From positions 7,591,178 through 7,655,177 of the forward strand of contig JAJKFL010000005.1 of the NCBI GenBank assembly GCA_021186555.1: 64,000 nucleotides of DNA, given 5' to 3'. This stretch comes from Reticulitermes speratus (Eukaryota > Arthropoda > Insecta > Blattodea > Rhinotermitidae). Below the pieces are notes generated by a model that saw only the letters and a list, made by a program, of their open reading frames with translations, was not told where the DNA came from and made no database searches. Positions 1 through 11,211 of this stretch are shown here, one piece after another. Made by a program: the position numbers and the translations under genes. Within the stretch, counting starts at the first letter, position 1. The number at the start of each line of letters is the position of its first letter.

Positions 1-1008
1 GTGAAATCGCTGCAACTAATAATTGAACTTCTTCGAAAGAATTAATTTTCTGACACCGATTCCTCAGATAAGAATCATCATATCGGAAAGGAATTATCTC
101 AATATAGTAAGAATGATTGCACTGGATTAACGACTATGAAGTGGACAGATATAGTAAATGGCAAGAGTTTGACCCAATTAAGAAAAGAAGAAAAGACAGC
201 CCAGAAAGTTCCAACGATAACAAATGGACAAGTATCACGTAGAGTAAGTAAGACAACATCTGTCTCGCAGCATGCTATTAGGAGTAAAAGTGGAAATTTT
301 GTAGGTCGAAGTAAAGAAGTGAACGAACATAAGAAGAACCATAAAATTTTAATTATTGGTGACAGCCATGTTAGAGGCTGTGCAACAAGAGTGAAAGATT
401 GCTTGAATAACAACTTTGAGGTCAGCAGTTTTGTAAAACCTGGATCGACCACTGATACTCTGACTGCTACTGCAGCTAACGAAATAAAGTCATTGACTGC
501 AAGTGATTTGATAGTATTCTGCGGTGGCTCTAATGACATAAGTGCTAATGAGTCAAAACTTGGATTTAGAAATGTCCTTGACTTTGTGAATAAAAACAGT
601 CACACCAACATCTCCATGATATCTGCACCCTATAGACATGACTTGAAGGACTGGTCTTGTGTTAATAGAGAAGTGTGTTCTTTTAATAGCAAATTAAGAA
701 AACTGACTAAAAAATTTAACCATTTATCATTTATTGATTTAGACTATGGTAGAGAATTATTTACAACTCATGGCCTTCATTTGAATTCTCTAGGCAAAGA
801 AAAGTTAGCAAAACAAATAGCCAGCAATGTAAATTCTGTATTTAAATTAAGAGAAAGAACACCAATAAGCATTGGATGGAAATCTGACTACATTAATCTT
901 GTAAAGGAAACGGAGATAAAGGAAGGTTCCAATGGAAAAAATGCATCAGAAGGCACAACTCAGGGAAGAGTATGCAAATCAACTAGAAGAAACATAATAA
1001 GTTACTAA
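1..1008 (+). pseudogene. eLINE-1 ORF1, SGNH/esterase protein (5' cut by window edge)
   Basis: ORF1 of a non-LTR retrotransposon. The open part from the Met at 136 is 290 aa. The same frame runs back to base 1, where the peptide LQLIIELLRKN matches the coiled-coil N-terminus of related copies at 16440 and 25650, but a TAA at 43-45 interrupts it. The SGNH/GDSL hydrolase block starts at IIGDSHVRG (Ser at codon 364-366), continues with the FCGGSNDIS block, and ends with THGLHLNSLGK, where the catalytic His is expected. Esterase-type ORF1 proteins are known in some CR1/L2-clade LINEs; their substrate is unsettled. ORF2 follows in the -1 frame. Unlike later copies, it lacks the C-terminal DDFLW peptide, so it probably belongs to another subfamily. 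Confidence 0.85.
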
Positions 1009-1835
1009 TTGAGAATCAGAATTTGCACTCATCTTTCTCTTTATTTCATCAAAACATTAGAGGTTTAAATGATAAACGTGATGAACTTATCTCTTTGTTC
1101 ATTGTTTATAATCTTAACCCCCAAATAGTATGTTTAACTGAGCATTATACAACTGAGCAGAATTTATTCTCTATACATCTTGAAAATCACTACATAGCTG
1201 CAAATTTCTCTCGTATTGATACAAAAGGATGTGGTTCTTGTATATTTGTTAGAAAAGATATAGCATTTCATACTGTAACAGTCTCTCAATTTAGCCACGG
1301 AAAAATTCTAGAGCCATGTGCAATAAAAATTAATCTTGGTAAATGCAATATCCTTGTGATATGTGTATACAGATCTCCAAGTGGGAATTTTAATCAATTT
1401 ATTTATCTCCTTGACCTTTTGCTAACGTCCTTGTATGACGCTAGGTCTGAGTTAATACTATGTGGAGACATGAATGTAAATTACTTAAAGGACAGTAATC
1501 ATAAAATGGAGTTGTCTACCCTCCTGCAATCTTACAACATGTTTAATGTAATAGATTTTCCTACTAGAATTTGTAATGAGTCCGTCTCTGCAATTGATAG
1601 TATATTTATAGATAGCACTAGGATTAATCTTTTCATTGTAGCTGCTATTTACAATGGGATATCTGATCATGAAGTGCAGTATCTTGTATTAGAGGAAACA
1701 TTTATTAAAGAAAGTTAATTGACTTTGAGAGCGCGGAGTATAAATATGGAATCTATAAAGGAACTTTGTGAAGACCTAAAAAATGAGACTTGGGAGAATA
1801 TCTGTTCTGTGAATTATTCCAATGATATTAATGAT
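987..1835 (+). pseudogene. eLINE-1 ORF2 5' part: APE-like endonuclease
   Basis: Apurinic-type endonuclease domain that nicks target DNA for target-primed reverse transcription. Visible motifs are FHQNIRGL, CLTEHY, YRSPSG, CGDMNVNY (GDxN) and SDHE. The frame is open from 987, overlaps the ORF1 end (stop at 1006-1008) and has no ATG at its start. It is -1 relative to ORF1. The main frame stops at 1716-1718; homology then continues in another frame (MESIKELCEDLKNETW) up to 1835. There a hammerhead-type palindromic insertion splits the reading NDIND|IFNTF. Confidence 0.8.
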
Positions 1836-2506
1836 CTTTAATCTTAATTCACCTTGCATTTTCATATATTTAAAAATAAACACCAACAAAATGCACAACT
1901 TTCAAGGCGCAGACCAGCTCCTTATATCATGATACTATCCAACGCGTTTCGGCTCTTTGCGAGCCATCATAACACAGTTCACGCTCACCGAATACACTTC
2001 AAGACGCAACCCCCACAATATACTGCACCAGAGCCACTTCTTCTTCATATCAAATTTTATATTTATATATACTACAACATCAGGAGGACCGCACTGAAAC
2101 GTGAAGTAAACAAACGACAACAAACGACAACACTACATACAGCGCGAGTGTCTATCGCCGTGCTACAAAAATCCATCGTAAACAGTACAGTGTAGTGCGC
2201 GATCTCATGAAACCCTTAGAAGTACGAACATCCTTTACACAATAGACGTGTGAACAGTGTTTTTAATAAGTTATTTAACAAATCATCTTTTTAACTTTGT
2301 TTATGACTCGTGTGTTTTTAACTCATGCTCCAGATAGTGCATATTTTTAAATAATCAAACAGATGCTGCATTTGTGAAGCACTTTTATAAGAGTAAAGGA
2401 TCCCTGATGATGGCTCGCAAAGAGCCGAAACGCGTTGGATAGTATCATGATATAAGGAGCTGGTCTGCGCCTTGAAAGTTGTGCATTTTGTTGGTGTTTA
2501 TTTTTA
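1836..2506 (+). mobile_element. Palindromic hammerhead-bearing unit with 12-bp TSD
   Basis: Insertion flanked by GATATTAATGAT at 1824-1835 and 2507-2518, a perfect 12-bp direct repeat. The flanking LINE coding sequence rejoins across it. The right part (about 1971-2506) is one unit in plus orientation ending with a hammerhead core and the tail GTTGGTGTTTATTTTTA. The left part (about 1869-1970) is an inverted copy of only the last ~100 bp of that unit, cut inside the ribozyme core. No protein of its own is visible. Ribozyme-bearing repeats, partial inverted 5' copies and TSDs of this size are known from Penelope-like elements. The same family recurs at 30657-31698. Confidence 0.75.
2399..2441 (+). 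ncRNA. Hammerhead ribozyme core
   Basis: CTGATGA (2404-2410), stem II GGCTC/GAGCC with a GCAAA loop, GAAA (2427-2430), stem III as the palindrome ACGCGT, then U17 at 2436. Stem I pairs ATCC with GGAT. All core bases of a type I hammerhead are present. Stem III has no loop, as in Penelope-associated hammerheads, which is expected to favour cleavage as a dimer. The inverted copy at 1931-1970 lacks the CTG end of the core. Confidence 0.75.
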
Positions 2507-4320
2507 GATATTAATGATATTTTTAATACTTTTTAAATAACATTTTTGATTAAATTTGAAAGGTGTTTTCCTCTCCAGTATGTTACAAGGAAACAAGAGA
2601 AAAAAAAATAATAATTGGATAACTTCAGGTATAAGGACATCTTGCAAAAGAAAACAGTCTTCATATTCTTAGTAAAGTAAGTAAATGCCCCAAAATTACA
2701 TCATACTATAATTGCTATTGTAGAGTCCTGAGAAGAGTTATTAGAGTGGCTAAATTAATGTATTATAACAATCTCATAGTTTCATCTAAGAATAAAACTA
2801 AAGCCACATGGAACATTATAAGGAATGAAATTGGTAAAACAGGTGGCAACAACCAAGACCCAGCTTCATTTAAAAATAACAATGTTGTAATTGATCCAAT
2901 TCAAACTGCAAATGTATTCAATGATTACTTTATAAATGTGGTTTACAGTCTTCAAATTGGCCATGTGGATACAAAGCATGCCTTAAATTTACTGCAGAAC
3001 TCCTTTCCACATGGTTTTCCAGATATGATAAATGTTCCCATAACTGAGGCTGAGGTATTATGTACTATTAATTCTATCCTCTGGTTATGATGAAATTTCA
3101 AGTAAACTATTAAAACAATGTGCCCAATACATTAGTAAACCTCTTACTCACATCTTCAACTCTGCTATAAATCTAGGATTATTTCCAGACCGGTTAAAAT
3201 ATTCTGTGGTTCCAGTATACAAGAGTGGAGATAAATCATTAATTTCAAATTACAGGCCAATCTCCTTGTTGCCAGGTTTTTCCAGAATTTTTGAAATACT
3301 AATGTATAGAAGATTAGCCCAGCATACACAATGTAATAATATATTAGTTCCTGATCCATTTGGTTTCAGGAAAGGCCTGTCTACAGAAAATGCTATGTAT
3401 AAATTGATTGATACAGTTTGTCGTGCTTGGAATAATATACTGTATACTATACTGTAGGCTGATGGTTGTCAAAGAGACAAATTTATTGAATTTGCAGCAT
3501 AAAATTGTTGTTGTAATTATGGAAAAGAAGATTATTAGTCACGGCCTTATGTTTAAAACTATGTTGTTATGATTTTATATATATTGTTGAGACAATTTGT
3601 GCTGATTGTATGAGGCTTTGTTTTATATTCTGCTGGAACTTATGATTTATAATAATCATGAAATGTAATATGTGACATATTTTATATCCACTTCTCTATT
3701 ATGCGATGATGGATCGATGAAATGAAGATTAATGTGATGTAATATCTGATATATCCAACCCAGTTCTGTATGCTGATAATACTAGCTTGATAATTACTAA
3801 TTCTGACAGCCAAATGTTTGAAAAAGACATAAACACTGCTATACTACAATTAAATAGATGGTTCCATAGTAATCCATTATTATTAAATTTGGAAAAAACT
3901 TATTCCCTTCAATTTATAACCAAAAACACTAAAGCAATAGACTTACACATATCATATGAAAATAAACAAATCTCTAGTATACAAAGCACAAAATTTTTAG
4001 GATTAATGATTGATAATAATTTATCATGGCATTGCCATATTGATTAAATGATATGTAAACTAAATAAAGCATCTTACGTAACCAGATCTCTGAAACCGCT
4101 CTTGTCTTCTGAGTCTTTAAAGATGGTTTATTTCTCAACAGTTCATTCAATCATATCATATGGTATAATATTCTGGGGTATATCAACTCACAGTAAAATT
4201 ATATTTAAAATCCAAAAAAGGATAATAAGAATTATTACGAACTCTGGTAACATGGACTCTTGTCGAGATTTATTTAAAAAACTATATATTCTCCCTCTTC
4301 AGTCCCAATACATATCACAG
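2507..4320 (+). pseudogene. eLINE-1 ORF2 3' part: reverse transcriptase remnant
   Basis: Degenerate RT of the copy that starts at base 1. Pieces in order: N-terminal region (YYNNLIVSSKNKTKATWNI, from 2760), a frame change near 3088, LGLFPDRLKYSVVPVYKSGD (3175-3235), NYRPISLLPGFSRIFEIL (3250-3300) and GFRKGLSTENAMYKL (3361-3405). About 3455-3765 is unrelated AT-rich sequence replacing motifs A and B. Motif C reads YADNTSL (3772-3792) instead of YADDT, so a catalytic Asp is lost. The C-terminal region (YGIIFWGISTHSKI, RDLFKKLYILPL) runs to 4320. The copy is not functional. Confidence 0.8.
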
Positions 4321-4321
4321 G

Positions 4322-4868
4322 ATGGCGAACGTGTGTACTAGCCGATCAGTTTCGAGCCCAAATTTTATCAATAGGTGTGATACAAAAGAAGAGAATGAAT
4401 GTTTATACTGTTATAAACTTAAACAAGAGTTGGATCTTACTCTTCAAGAATTAAGTTCAGCAAAAAAAATCATCCAGATGCTACAAGATATGAATGCTAC
4501 ACCTAACCAAGACGCAGTTAAGTACAGGAAAAGCCAATTCACGTCGCGACCTAAACTTCGAAACAGTGAATGCTAAACCCAGAAGAAAAAAGTTAATATC
4601 TAATAAGTGGGAAAATAACATAAGTTACGACAGACTCAACCCATTCCCGTAATTGTCAATAAATATGCTACATTAGATAGCCTACAGGTTGAAGCAGAAT
4701 CATCTCAGGTCCCTAATAGGACCAGTAAGGTGGCATTATCAAGGAATAAAAGGAAATGTCCTCCCAATTCAAGGAAAAGAAAAAGTCATCATAGGAGACA
4801 GCCATGCTAAAGGCATGGCTGCTGAAATATCCAGCTGCCTTGGTAAGTACTTACAGGTAGAATATCAG
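4322..4868 (+). pseudogene. eLINE-2 ORF1 remnant
   Basis: The N-terminal 84 aa (4322-4576) include the Cys-containing start (NECLYCYKLKQELD) and the coiled coil seen in sister copies. After frame changes the SGNH start appears as VIIGDSHAKGMAAEI (4783-4828). Homology stops near 4868, where the sequence jumps to the endonuclease N-terminus. Most of the esterase domain and the ORF1-ORF2 junction are deleted. The start of this copy directly abuts the RT end of eLINE-1, a head-to-tail arrangement. Confidence 0.7.
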
Positions 4869-5524
4869 GGTCTTAGGAAATAAATATAATGAACTATATT
4901 GTCATTTACATCATGATCTCCCACACATTTTATGTTTATCAGAACATCACTTGAGTGAGGCTGAATTACAAATTGATTGATTTAACTGATTACTCATTAG
5001 GGGCCAACTATTGTAGGAAAACTTTTCTCAAGGGTGGTGTCTGCATATTTGTTTCTAGAAACTTAAAATACAACACCATAAATACTGATGAATACAATAT
5101 AGATAAGGACATTGAAGCATGTGCAATTCAGCTGGACTCAACATATAATAAATTATGCATCTTAACTATTTATAGATCTCCAAGGGGTAACTTTAAAAAT
5201 TTTCTTAACCGATTAGACTTGATCTTGCAGAAACTTTATAGTAACAAATATAATATCAACATATGTGGTAATGTAAATGTCAATTATCTATTAGATAATA
5301 AGAACAAGAGCCAACTTAATGCTGTACTACATTCTTATAATCTTGCTAGCATAGTCAAATTTCCTACTAGAATTGGCTTAAATTCCCACACGGCCATTGA
5401 CAATGTCTTCATTGACACATCAACTATTCGAAAATATGATTTATACCCTCTTACAAACGGACTCTCAGATCATGATGCACAGTTATTAATAATAAATAAG
5501 ATACAGAAACAGGCAAAGGAATCT
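4869..5524 (+). pseudogene. eLINE-2 ORF2 endonuclease remnant
   Basis: Endonuclease domain with frame breaks. Visible are LPHILCLSEHHLSEAE (4917-4965), then a long frame from 4955 with GGVCIFVSRNLK, TIYRSPRGNF, ICGNVNVNY (GDxN has become GNxN, losing the Asp) and LSDHDAQ. Coding homology ends at a palindromic insertion at 5525 and resumes at about 5705. Confidence 0.75.
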
Positions 5525-5704
5525 TGATTTCAGGCTTCCGCCACGATGTTGATGAAATCTGTGGTCTTCTGGGTTATTACACGGCGTCGTGTGGTAATTA
5601 TTTACCGACGTCGACCCGTGAAGATGGGACCGATACGTTGTACCGAAACGTCCGTAAATAATTACCACACGATGCCGTGTAATAACCCAGAAGACCACAG
5701 ATTT
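5525..5704. mobile_element. Short palindromic repeat with hammerhead-like centre
   Basis: About 180 bp with long inverted arms: 5554 to about 5605, and about 5655-5705. It interrupts LINE coding sequence between CAGGCAAAGGAATCT (5510-5524) and CAGGCAAAAGAATGT (5705-5719), a 15-bp target duplication with two mismatches. The host reading (QAKECHTYIKR) resumes after it. The asymmetric centre resembles a hammerhead core (separate entry). I recognise the arms as similar to an abundant cockroach-type repeat, from memory only. Confidence 0.7.
5612..5656 (+). ncRNA. Degenerate hammerhead-like core
   Basis: Reads GTGAAGA (5618-5624; a canonical core would start with C), stem II GGGAC/GUACC with one mismatch, then GAAA and a two-base-pair palindromic stem III (ACGT) followed by C. 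The resemblance is partial. Activity is doubtful because C3 is missing and stem I is weak. Confidence 0.4.
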
Positions 5705-7004
5705 CAGGCAAAAGAATGTCACACTTACATTAAAAGAAATATAAATAAGTATACTATAGCTGATTTCCAATTGAAATTAAGTCATGAAACATTGAAGCCA
5801 GTTTTCGATGAAAATGATGTTAATAAAACTTTTTTAACTCATTCTTAAATATCTTCTTAAGAATCTACTATTCTAGTTTTCCCCTAATTCAAGCAAAGAA
5901 ATAAATTAACCAAAACTCTTGGATCACACCAGGAATAATAACTTCTTGCAAACATAAAAGAGATTTATACAAAGAATTACAGAATAATAATAATAATCCT
6001 ACTGTTGCATCTCATTACAAAAATTACTCTAAACTACTGTCGGTGGTTATAAAAAAGGTAAAAAGAATGGACTATTACAAATTAATTATAAACTCCCACA
6101 ACAAAATCAAAACTACATGGAATATTATAAATACAGAATCTGGAAGAAACAAAAAAGGAAGTGATATACAGGCTCTAAATGTAGAAGATAAAAAAGTCAT
6201 TGATCAACAAACTATTGCTGAAACTTTCAATGAGTATTTTGTCACTATCGCTGAGAATGTTAAAAGACAAATTAAAAATACTCCTATACATGCTAATAAT
6301 AATGGTATTGACAATCATACTCATTTCATAGAACAAGCTTTTGATAACCCTTACCCAAATATAGAAAGTAAATGTACAACAATCAAAGAAATTAAACACA
6401 TTATAAAATCCCTCAAAACAAAAAACTCATATGGTTATGATGAGATATCCACAAAGATTTTGAAATTAAGTTCCCCTTTCATAAGCTCTCCACTAAATTA
6501 CATATGTAGTAAAATGCTATTCCAGGGTGTATTCCCAGATAGATTAAAACACGCAGTAATAAAACCACTACATAAGAATGATGACAGATGTGATGTGTCT
6601 AACTATAGACCTGTATCACTCTTAATATCATTCTCTAAGATATTTGAAATGGTCATGCAAACAAGGATTCTAAAACATCTCACTAACTACAATAAGCTAA
6701 GCACTGAACAATATGGTTTCAGAACGGGATTGAAGACAAATAATGCAATTTATAAAGTAACAACTGAGATTTTAAATGCTATGAACAGTAAAGTACTAGT
6801 GGGAGAGACTTTCTGTGATTTGGAGAAAGCGTTTGATTGTGTTGATCATGGGAGTTTATTATCTAAATTGAAATTCTATGGAATTAATGGCAAGGATCTT
6901 GCACTTTATCAATCTTATCTGGATAACAGATATCTAAGAACATTAATATATAATGACAGAGTCAACAGTAACAAAGTTTCAAGCTGGGCCTACAAGTAAC
7001 ACGA
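5705..7004 (+). pseudogene. eLINE-2 ORF2 reverse transcriptase, truncated after motif A
   Basis: Endonuclease-RT linker from 5705, then a 318-aa open frame at 6043-6999. It contains YGYDEISTKILKL, GVFPDRLKHAVIKPLHKND, NYRPVSLLISFSKIFEMV, QYGFRTGLKTNNAIYKV and motif A ETFCDLEKAFDCVDH (one catalytic Asp). It ends at VSSWAYK just before motif B and is joined directly to ORF1 sequence of another copy. RT motifs B and C are absent, so no polymerase could be made. Confidence 0.85.
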
Positions 7005-7492
7005 GTAAAAAGAGTGGATTCAAGAGAGGTATTTAATGATATCATTAGTCTAGTGAAGAAAGTCAGGAATACCAATTTGATTGTATTAACCGTTCCCTAT
7101 AGGCATGACTTAAAGAGTTTTCGACTACAGGATAAATGATGAAATCAAATCCTTCAATAGGAAACTACATAAACTTGTTAAGTTCTTTTCACATCTTAAT
7201 GTACTAGAAGTGGATGCAAATAGGCATTTATTTACGAAGCATGGTCTGCATCTAAATGGACTAGGTAAATAGTTATTGACTATTAACCTAGCCCATTATA
7301 TTTTCTCAGTATTGCTGAAGGATGTGGAACGAAACACTAATCTTATAGCACTTAAATACTATGAAGAACAGTCACAGACAAACAGTCTTTCCATTTCAAA
7401 AGAACTCTACTCAAAAATTCCTGATGAAAGTGTATATACAAAGCGTATTAGAAAGAAACCAGTAACAAGGAACCAGGATTTTTTTTTACGGT
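7005..7492 (+). pseudogene. eLINE-3 ORF1 C-terminal half
   Basis: Begins inside the SGNH domain (FNDIISLVKKVRNTNLIVL, VPYRHDLKS). After a frame change it continues with DEIKSFNRKLHKLVKFFSHL and FTKHGLHLNGLGK (expected catalytic His region), with a stop at 7270-7272. A last open stretch (7276-7494) ends KKPVTRNQDFFLR*, the conserved junction peptide. Here the T-run of the junction has grown to nine T, and Trp became Arg. Confidence 0.75.
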
Positions 7493-7799
7493 AGAAGGGA
7501 ATAATTCTAGAGAAAAAAGGTAAAAAATCTTAACATATGATGAGCCTCGTAAAAACCATGATTATTCATTTAATAGTTCTAAGTCATATCAACATACAAA
7601 AGATAGTTACTACTACTTAGCTTCTATATTTCAATTTTAAATTCAATTTATTTCACTTTCCGTAGATCCATTACAGGGTCAAAGACGACATGGATATAGA
7701 AATGGTCAAATTTAAACAAATATGCTATGATTATTAACTGTTAGATACAGAGAAATCATATATTTACAGTATTAAAGGCATTTTTTGCATTATCAAATC
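7493..7799. other. AT-rich stretch, no gene recognised
   Basis: Follows the ORF1 stop of eLINE-3 and precedes the ORF1 of eLINE-4. It may be decayed ORF2 start or 5' UTR. No open frame, RNA gene or inverted repeat supports a call. Confidence 0.4.
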
Positions 7800-8433
7800 T
7801 GACTATCCATTAAGTAGCGAAGATGTTCCATCTGAAATGGAAGTAGACCGACGAAGAAGAAGGTGAAGATTCATCATGATACAAAAAATGCACAAAATAA
7901 GCACTATATAAAATATCGCGTTTCTGGGACACCTACGAAAGCTAATAATTAACACAGAATTGAACCAGTGAATGATCAGGAAGATAACACCGAACCTAAA
8001 AACATACCAACCATTATCAATGGATGTGTTTCCGATATTAAGGTGAACAGTGTTTTTTTTCTAAGAATGATGAAGTGTTCCCCTCTCATAATTTTTTAAG
8101 TGAATCATATGTTAAATTGCTGAATAGTAAAAACAGTTTACTAAAATCTTCAAAACATAAAATACTGTTGATAGGAGACAATCACCTGAGAGGCTATTCG
8201 GAAAATATGAAACTTTATTTGAACGATCAGTTTCAAGTAAGTGGGTATATTAAACCTGGAGCCGATGCCAAGACTATATTGGAACAAGTCACAAACGATA
8301 TTGATAACTTGTTATCCGAAGACTTTATTATTCTTTGTTGTGGTTCAAATGAAATTGGAAGAGTAAAATCAAGTATGGTTTTTAATGATATTATAGGTTT
8401 CATTAGGAGAATCACTCATATGAAGGGGATTCT
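7800..8433 (+). pseudogene. eLINE-4 ORF1 remnant, cut by piggyBac
   Basis: A decayed N-terminal part (DVPSEMEVDRRR at 7820-7856; NIPTIINGCVSDI near 8000) leads into an open SGNH segment, 8075 to about 8430. It has KILLIGDNHLRGYSEN and ILCCGSNEIGRV. The nucleophile Ser of GDSH is replaced by Asn (GDNH). Homology ends where the piggyBac element begins and I do not see it resume on the far side, so a rearrangement may have followed the insertion. Confidence 0.75.
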
Positions 8434-11211
8434 ACCCTTAGCTGCCGAACGTCGCCTATAGGCGACGCCCTTTAAATGTGCCACGAAGCCGAACGTCGCC
8501 TATAGTCGTCGCTAACAGTGTGTCGAATTTGGAAGCATTTTTTTCACCCCTATCGCAGGTACTGCGAAAGATTTATACTGGGTTAGGTCTGGTGAATGTC
8601 ATGGCTTCCTTGTGGAGTGAGAATTACTCCCCCTCCATCCCTCTAACCCCTCCAGAAGCCCGATTTAGATGTCAACACTTTTCAAGTGCGTAATTCTCTG
8701 GCGTGACTAAGAACGTTTCAAAACACAGCATGCTTTTGTTTATGTCTGGAACTGGAGTGTAGTGTAGCTAGAATTATAAGAGTGGACTATGATACGAGTA
8801 CTGATTGACGACCTGAGAGGTTGTCAGTGGCGTACTGTAACGCGAAATTTTCAGATGAAATTATTACACAAAACTGGAGATATCCGCGAAAATCCATGTT
8901 TACAGCTACTGGGGGCTCACAGACGAGTCTCTTGTAGTTCTGGGGCACTCTTGAGGCGTTGTGGGGCAGTAATGTGCAACACACAGACGTCAAATATAAT
9001 AAAAACGTCGTGGGCACCTTGAATATCTGGATGTTTACCCAGTATTGACATTGTGGCTTTAGATCTGTTTTGCTGTCACCATACAAGTATCCAATATATT
9101 CGTGGCATTAGATTTCTACAGCTGTGCCCAGTAACACACAACAGTCTTTGTGAAGTAGAGCAGTGTGATAGTTGTCCTGCAATGGCTACCAAGAAAGTGA
9201 ACCTGGATGAGCAAGCCATCAATGAATTTCTGGTTGCAGACACGGACTCAGAAACAGGTACTGAGGCTAGTGATGTGGAACATGAATTTTTTGATACAGA
9301 AGAAGAATACGAACAACTACAAGCCTCAGCACAAGAAGACGAGCCACAGGCTGCAACAAGTGGTGGAGAATTACCAACCTGGGGACCGCCTCAAGGAAGG
9401 AACACCAAAATCCATCCTTTTGTCGGTCCAGCAAAAGGTGTGAAAAACTGTGAGGCTCCACACATCAACAAAGACAGCTCTCCACTCTCTGTGTTGATGC
9501 TGTTTTTCACACAAATTTTTCAGCTGCTGGTGGAACAGACAAACTTATACTACCAGCAAGACTTGGACAGACAAGCCGGACCTAGCCGCCGACTGCCTGA
9601 CATTACGTTGCCGGACATGATGACTTTCATTGCCTTAGCTCTGCAGATGGGACACAACTTCAAAGACACACTACATGACTACTGGTCTAGACTTAGACAG
9701 ATTCAAACTCCGTTTTACGGTGAAACCATGACACGAGACAGATTTTTACACATACTGCGATTTTTGCATTTTGCAGACAATTCACAAAGACCCGACCAAG
9801 GTGAGGGATATGACCGACTTTGGAAACTAAGGACCGTGTTTGACACATTGAACCAGGCCTATGCTAAATTCTATAACCCTTCCGAACATTTGGCAGTGGA
9901 TGAGGTAATTGTAAAATTCAAGGGCAGGGTCATCTTCAAGCAGTATATTCCTACGAAAAGGAAACGTTTCGGCATCAAAATTTACAAACTGTGTGACGAA
10001 TCGGGGTATACATATGACATGAGAGTGTACTTGGGTAAAGACTCACGCTCCGCCACTGATGACATGACTGCAACACACGCAACTGTTAGACATTTGACTT
10101 GCAGAGTTGAAGGCTTGGGACACAAACTATTTATGGACAATTTTTTTTCGTCACCGAGACTTTTTGACGACTTAGAGAGACGTAAAATAAATTCATGCGG
10201 GACAGTACGACCGAACAGAAAAGACATGCCCCCTGACTTTGGACCGAAAAAACTGAAACTGAAAAGGGGCGACGTAAGGGTGAGGACCAGGGGAAATTTG
10301 ACAGCGTTAGTTTGGAAGGACAGACGAGACGTTTACATGCTGACTAACATGGACCCGCCACCGGCAGAAGGAAATTTTTGTGACAACAACCGCCCTGTGA
10401 AGCCTCACATAGTGGAACGGTATAACCGGCACATGGGTTACGTCGACAATTCTGATCGTATGGCCAACAGCTATTCGATGAGTCGACGTAATTTCAAGTG
10501 GACCATGAAACTGTTTTTCCACCTTCTGGATCTAACAGTACTCAACAGTTGGATTCTGTTATCTTCATGTGGGGCTAAATATACCCACAGAGATTTCAGA
10601 CTTCTCCTGGTGAGGAATTTGATTGAAGAAGCTGGAAGAAGCCAAGATCGCCCCACCCCCAGTTTGGTTGGAAGGCCAAGTGCGGCTGCAACAAACGTTA
10701 TGAGACTAGGCAGCCGCCATCACCAACATTGGCCAGCAAAATCCAACAAAGTACGCTGCCGTGTTTGCTCAGCGCGTGGCGTTAGAAAGGAAACCATATA
10801 TAAGTGCGCCAAATGTAATGTCGGCCTGTGCGTGGTGCCTTGTTTCGCGGACTTTCACACAAAAGTGAACTTGTAAACCACCAAAATTATCTATTGTGAT
10901 AGAATAGTGATCCAAGGTGCCACGGATCGCCTGCAGCAGCCAGAAATATGTGAGTAATAAAATATTTACACTCGATTTTATAGAATGCATGCAATTCAAA
11001 GGCCTAAATTTATTATAAAAATAAGTGAACATTTTTTCCCGAATTAATCAATTCATAAACACACTGCGAAATTTTATTTCCTGAAATTTGATGCAAAAGT
11101 GTATGAGATATGATTTTTTTTCAAAGAGTAAGCGTTAAGAATTGAAATACATATTTAAAAACCTCGGCAGGGCGCTGTTGCGCGGGGGCATTTAAATCCG
11201 GCGTTAAAGGG
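8434..11211 (+). mobile_element. piggyBac-type DNA transposon, about 2.8 kb
   Basis: Right end GGG is followed by TTAA (11212-11215). The left end starts ACCCTTAGCTGCCG at 8434, matching the inverse of the right end (ACCCTTTAACGCCGG) imperfectly. The left TTAA appears mutated. Subterminal direct repeats GCCGAACGTCGCCTATAG occur near 8443 and 8489. It encodes one uninterrupted transposase (9182-10876). Confidence 0.8.
9182..10876 (+). CDS. piggyBac transposase, apparently intact (564 aa)
   Basis: DDD-family transposase that excises and inserts at TTAA. I chose the Met at 9182 (MATKKVNLDEQAINEF), which gives the usual acidic N-terminus; an in-frame Met at 9053 would add 43 residues. Counting from 9182, the catalytic Asp residues are D240 (HLAVDEVIVKFKGR), D319 (LFMDNFFSS) and D422, with D425 next to it (GYVDNSDRMANSY). 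The C-terminus has the Cys/His-rich domain of the family (CRVCSAR, YKCAKCNVGLC). The length is normal and I see no frameshift or stop. Whether it is expressed or a host-domesticated gene cannot be told, but flanking terminal repeats favour a young transposon. Confidence 0.9.
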   Translation: MATKKVNLDEQAINEFLVADTDSETGTEASDVEHEFFDTEEEYEQLQASAQEDEPQAATSGGELPTWGPPQGRNTKIHPFVGPAKGVKNCEAPHINKDSSPLSVLMLFFTQIFQLLVEQTNLYYQQDLDRQAGPSRRLPDITLPDMMTFIALALQMGHNFKDTLHDYWSRLRQIQTPFYGETMTRDRFLHILRFLHFADNSQRPDQGEGYDRLWKLRTVFDTLNQAYAKFYNPSEHLAVDEVIVKFKGRVIFKQYIPTKRKRFGIKIYKLCDESGYTYDMRVYLGKDSRSATDDMTATHATVRHLTCRVEGLGHKLFMDNFFSSPRLFDDLERRKINSCGTVRPNRKDMPPDFGPKKLKLKRGDVRVRTRGNLTALVWKDRRDVYMLTNMDPPPAEGNFCDNNRPVKPHIVERYNRHMGYVDNSDRMANSYSMSRRNFKWTMKLFFHLLDLTVLNSWILLSSCGAKYTHRDFRLLLVRNLIEEAGRSQDRPTPSLVGRPSAAATNVMRLGSRHHQHWPAKSNKVRCRVCSARGVRKETIYKCAKCNVGLCVVPCFADFHTKVNL

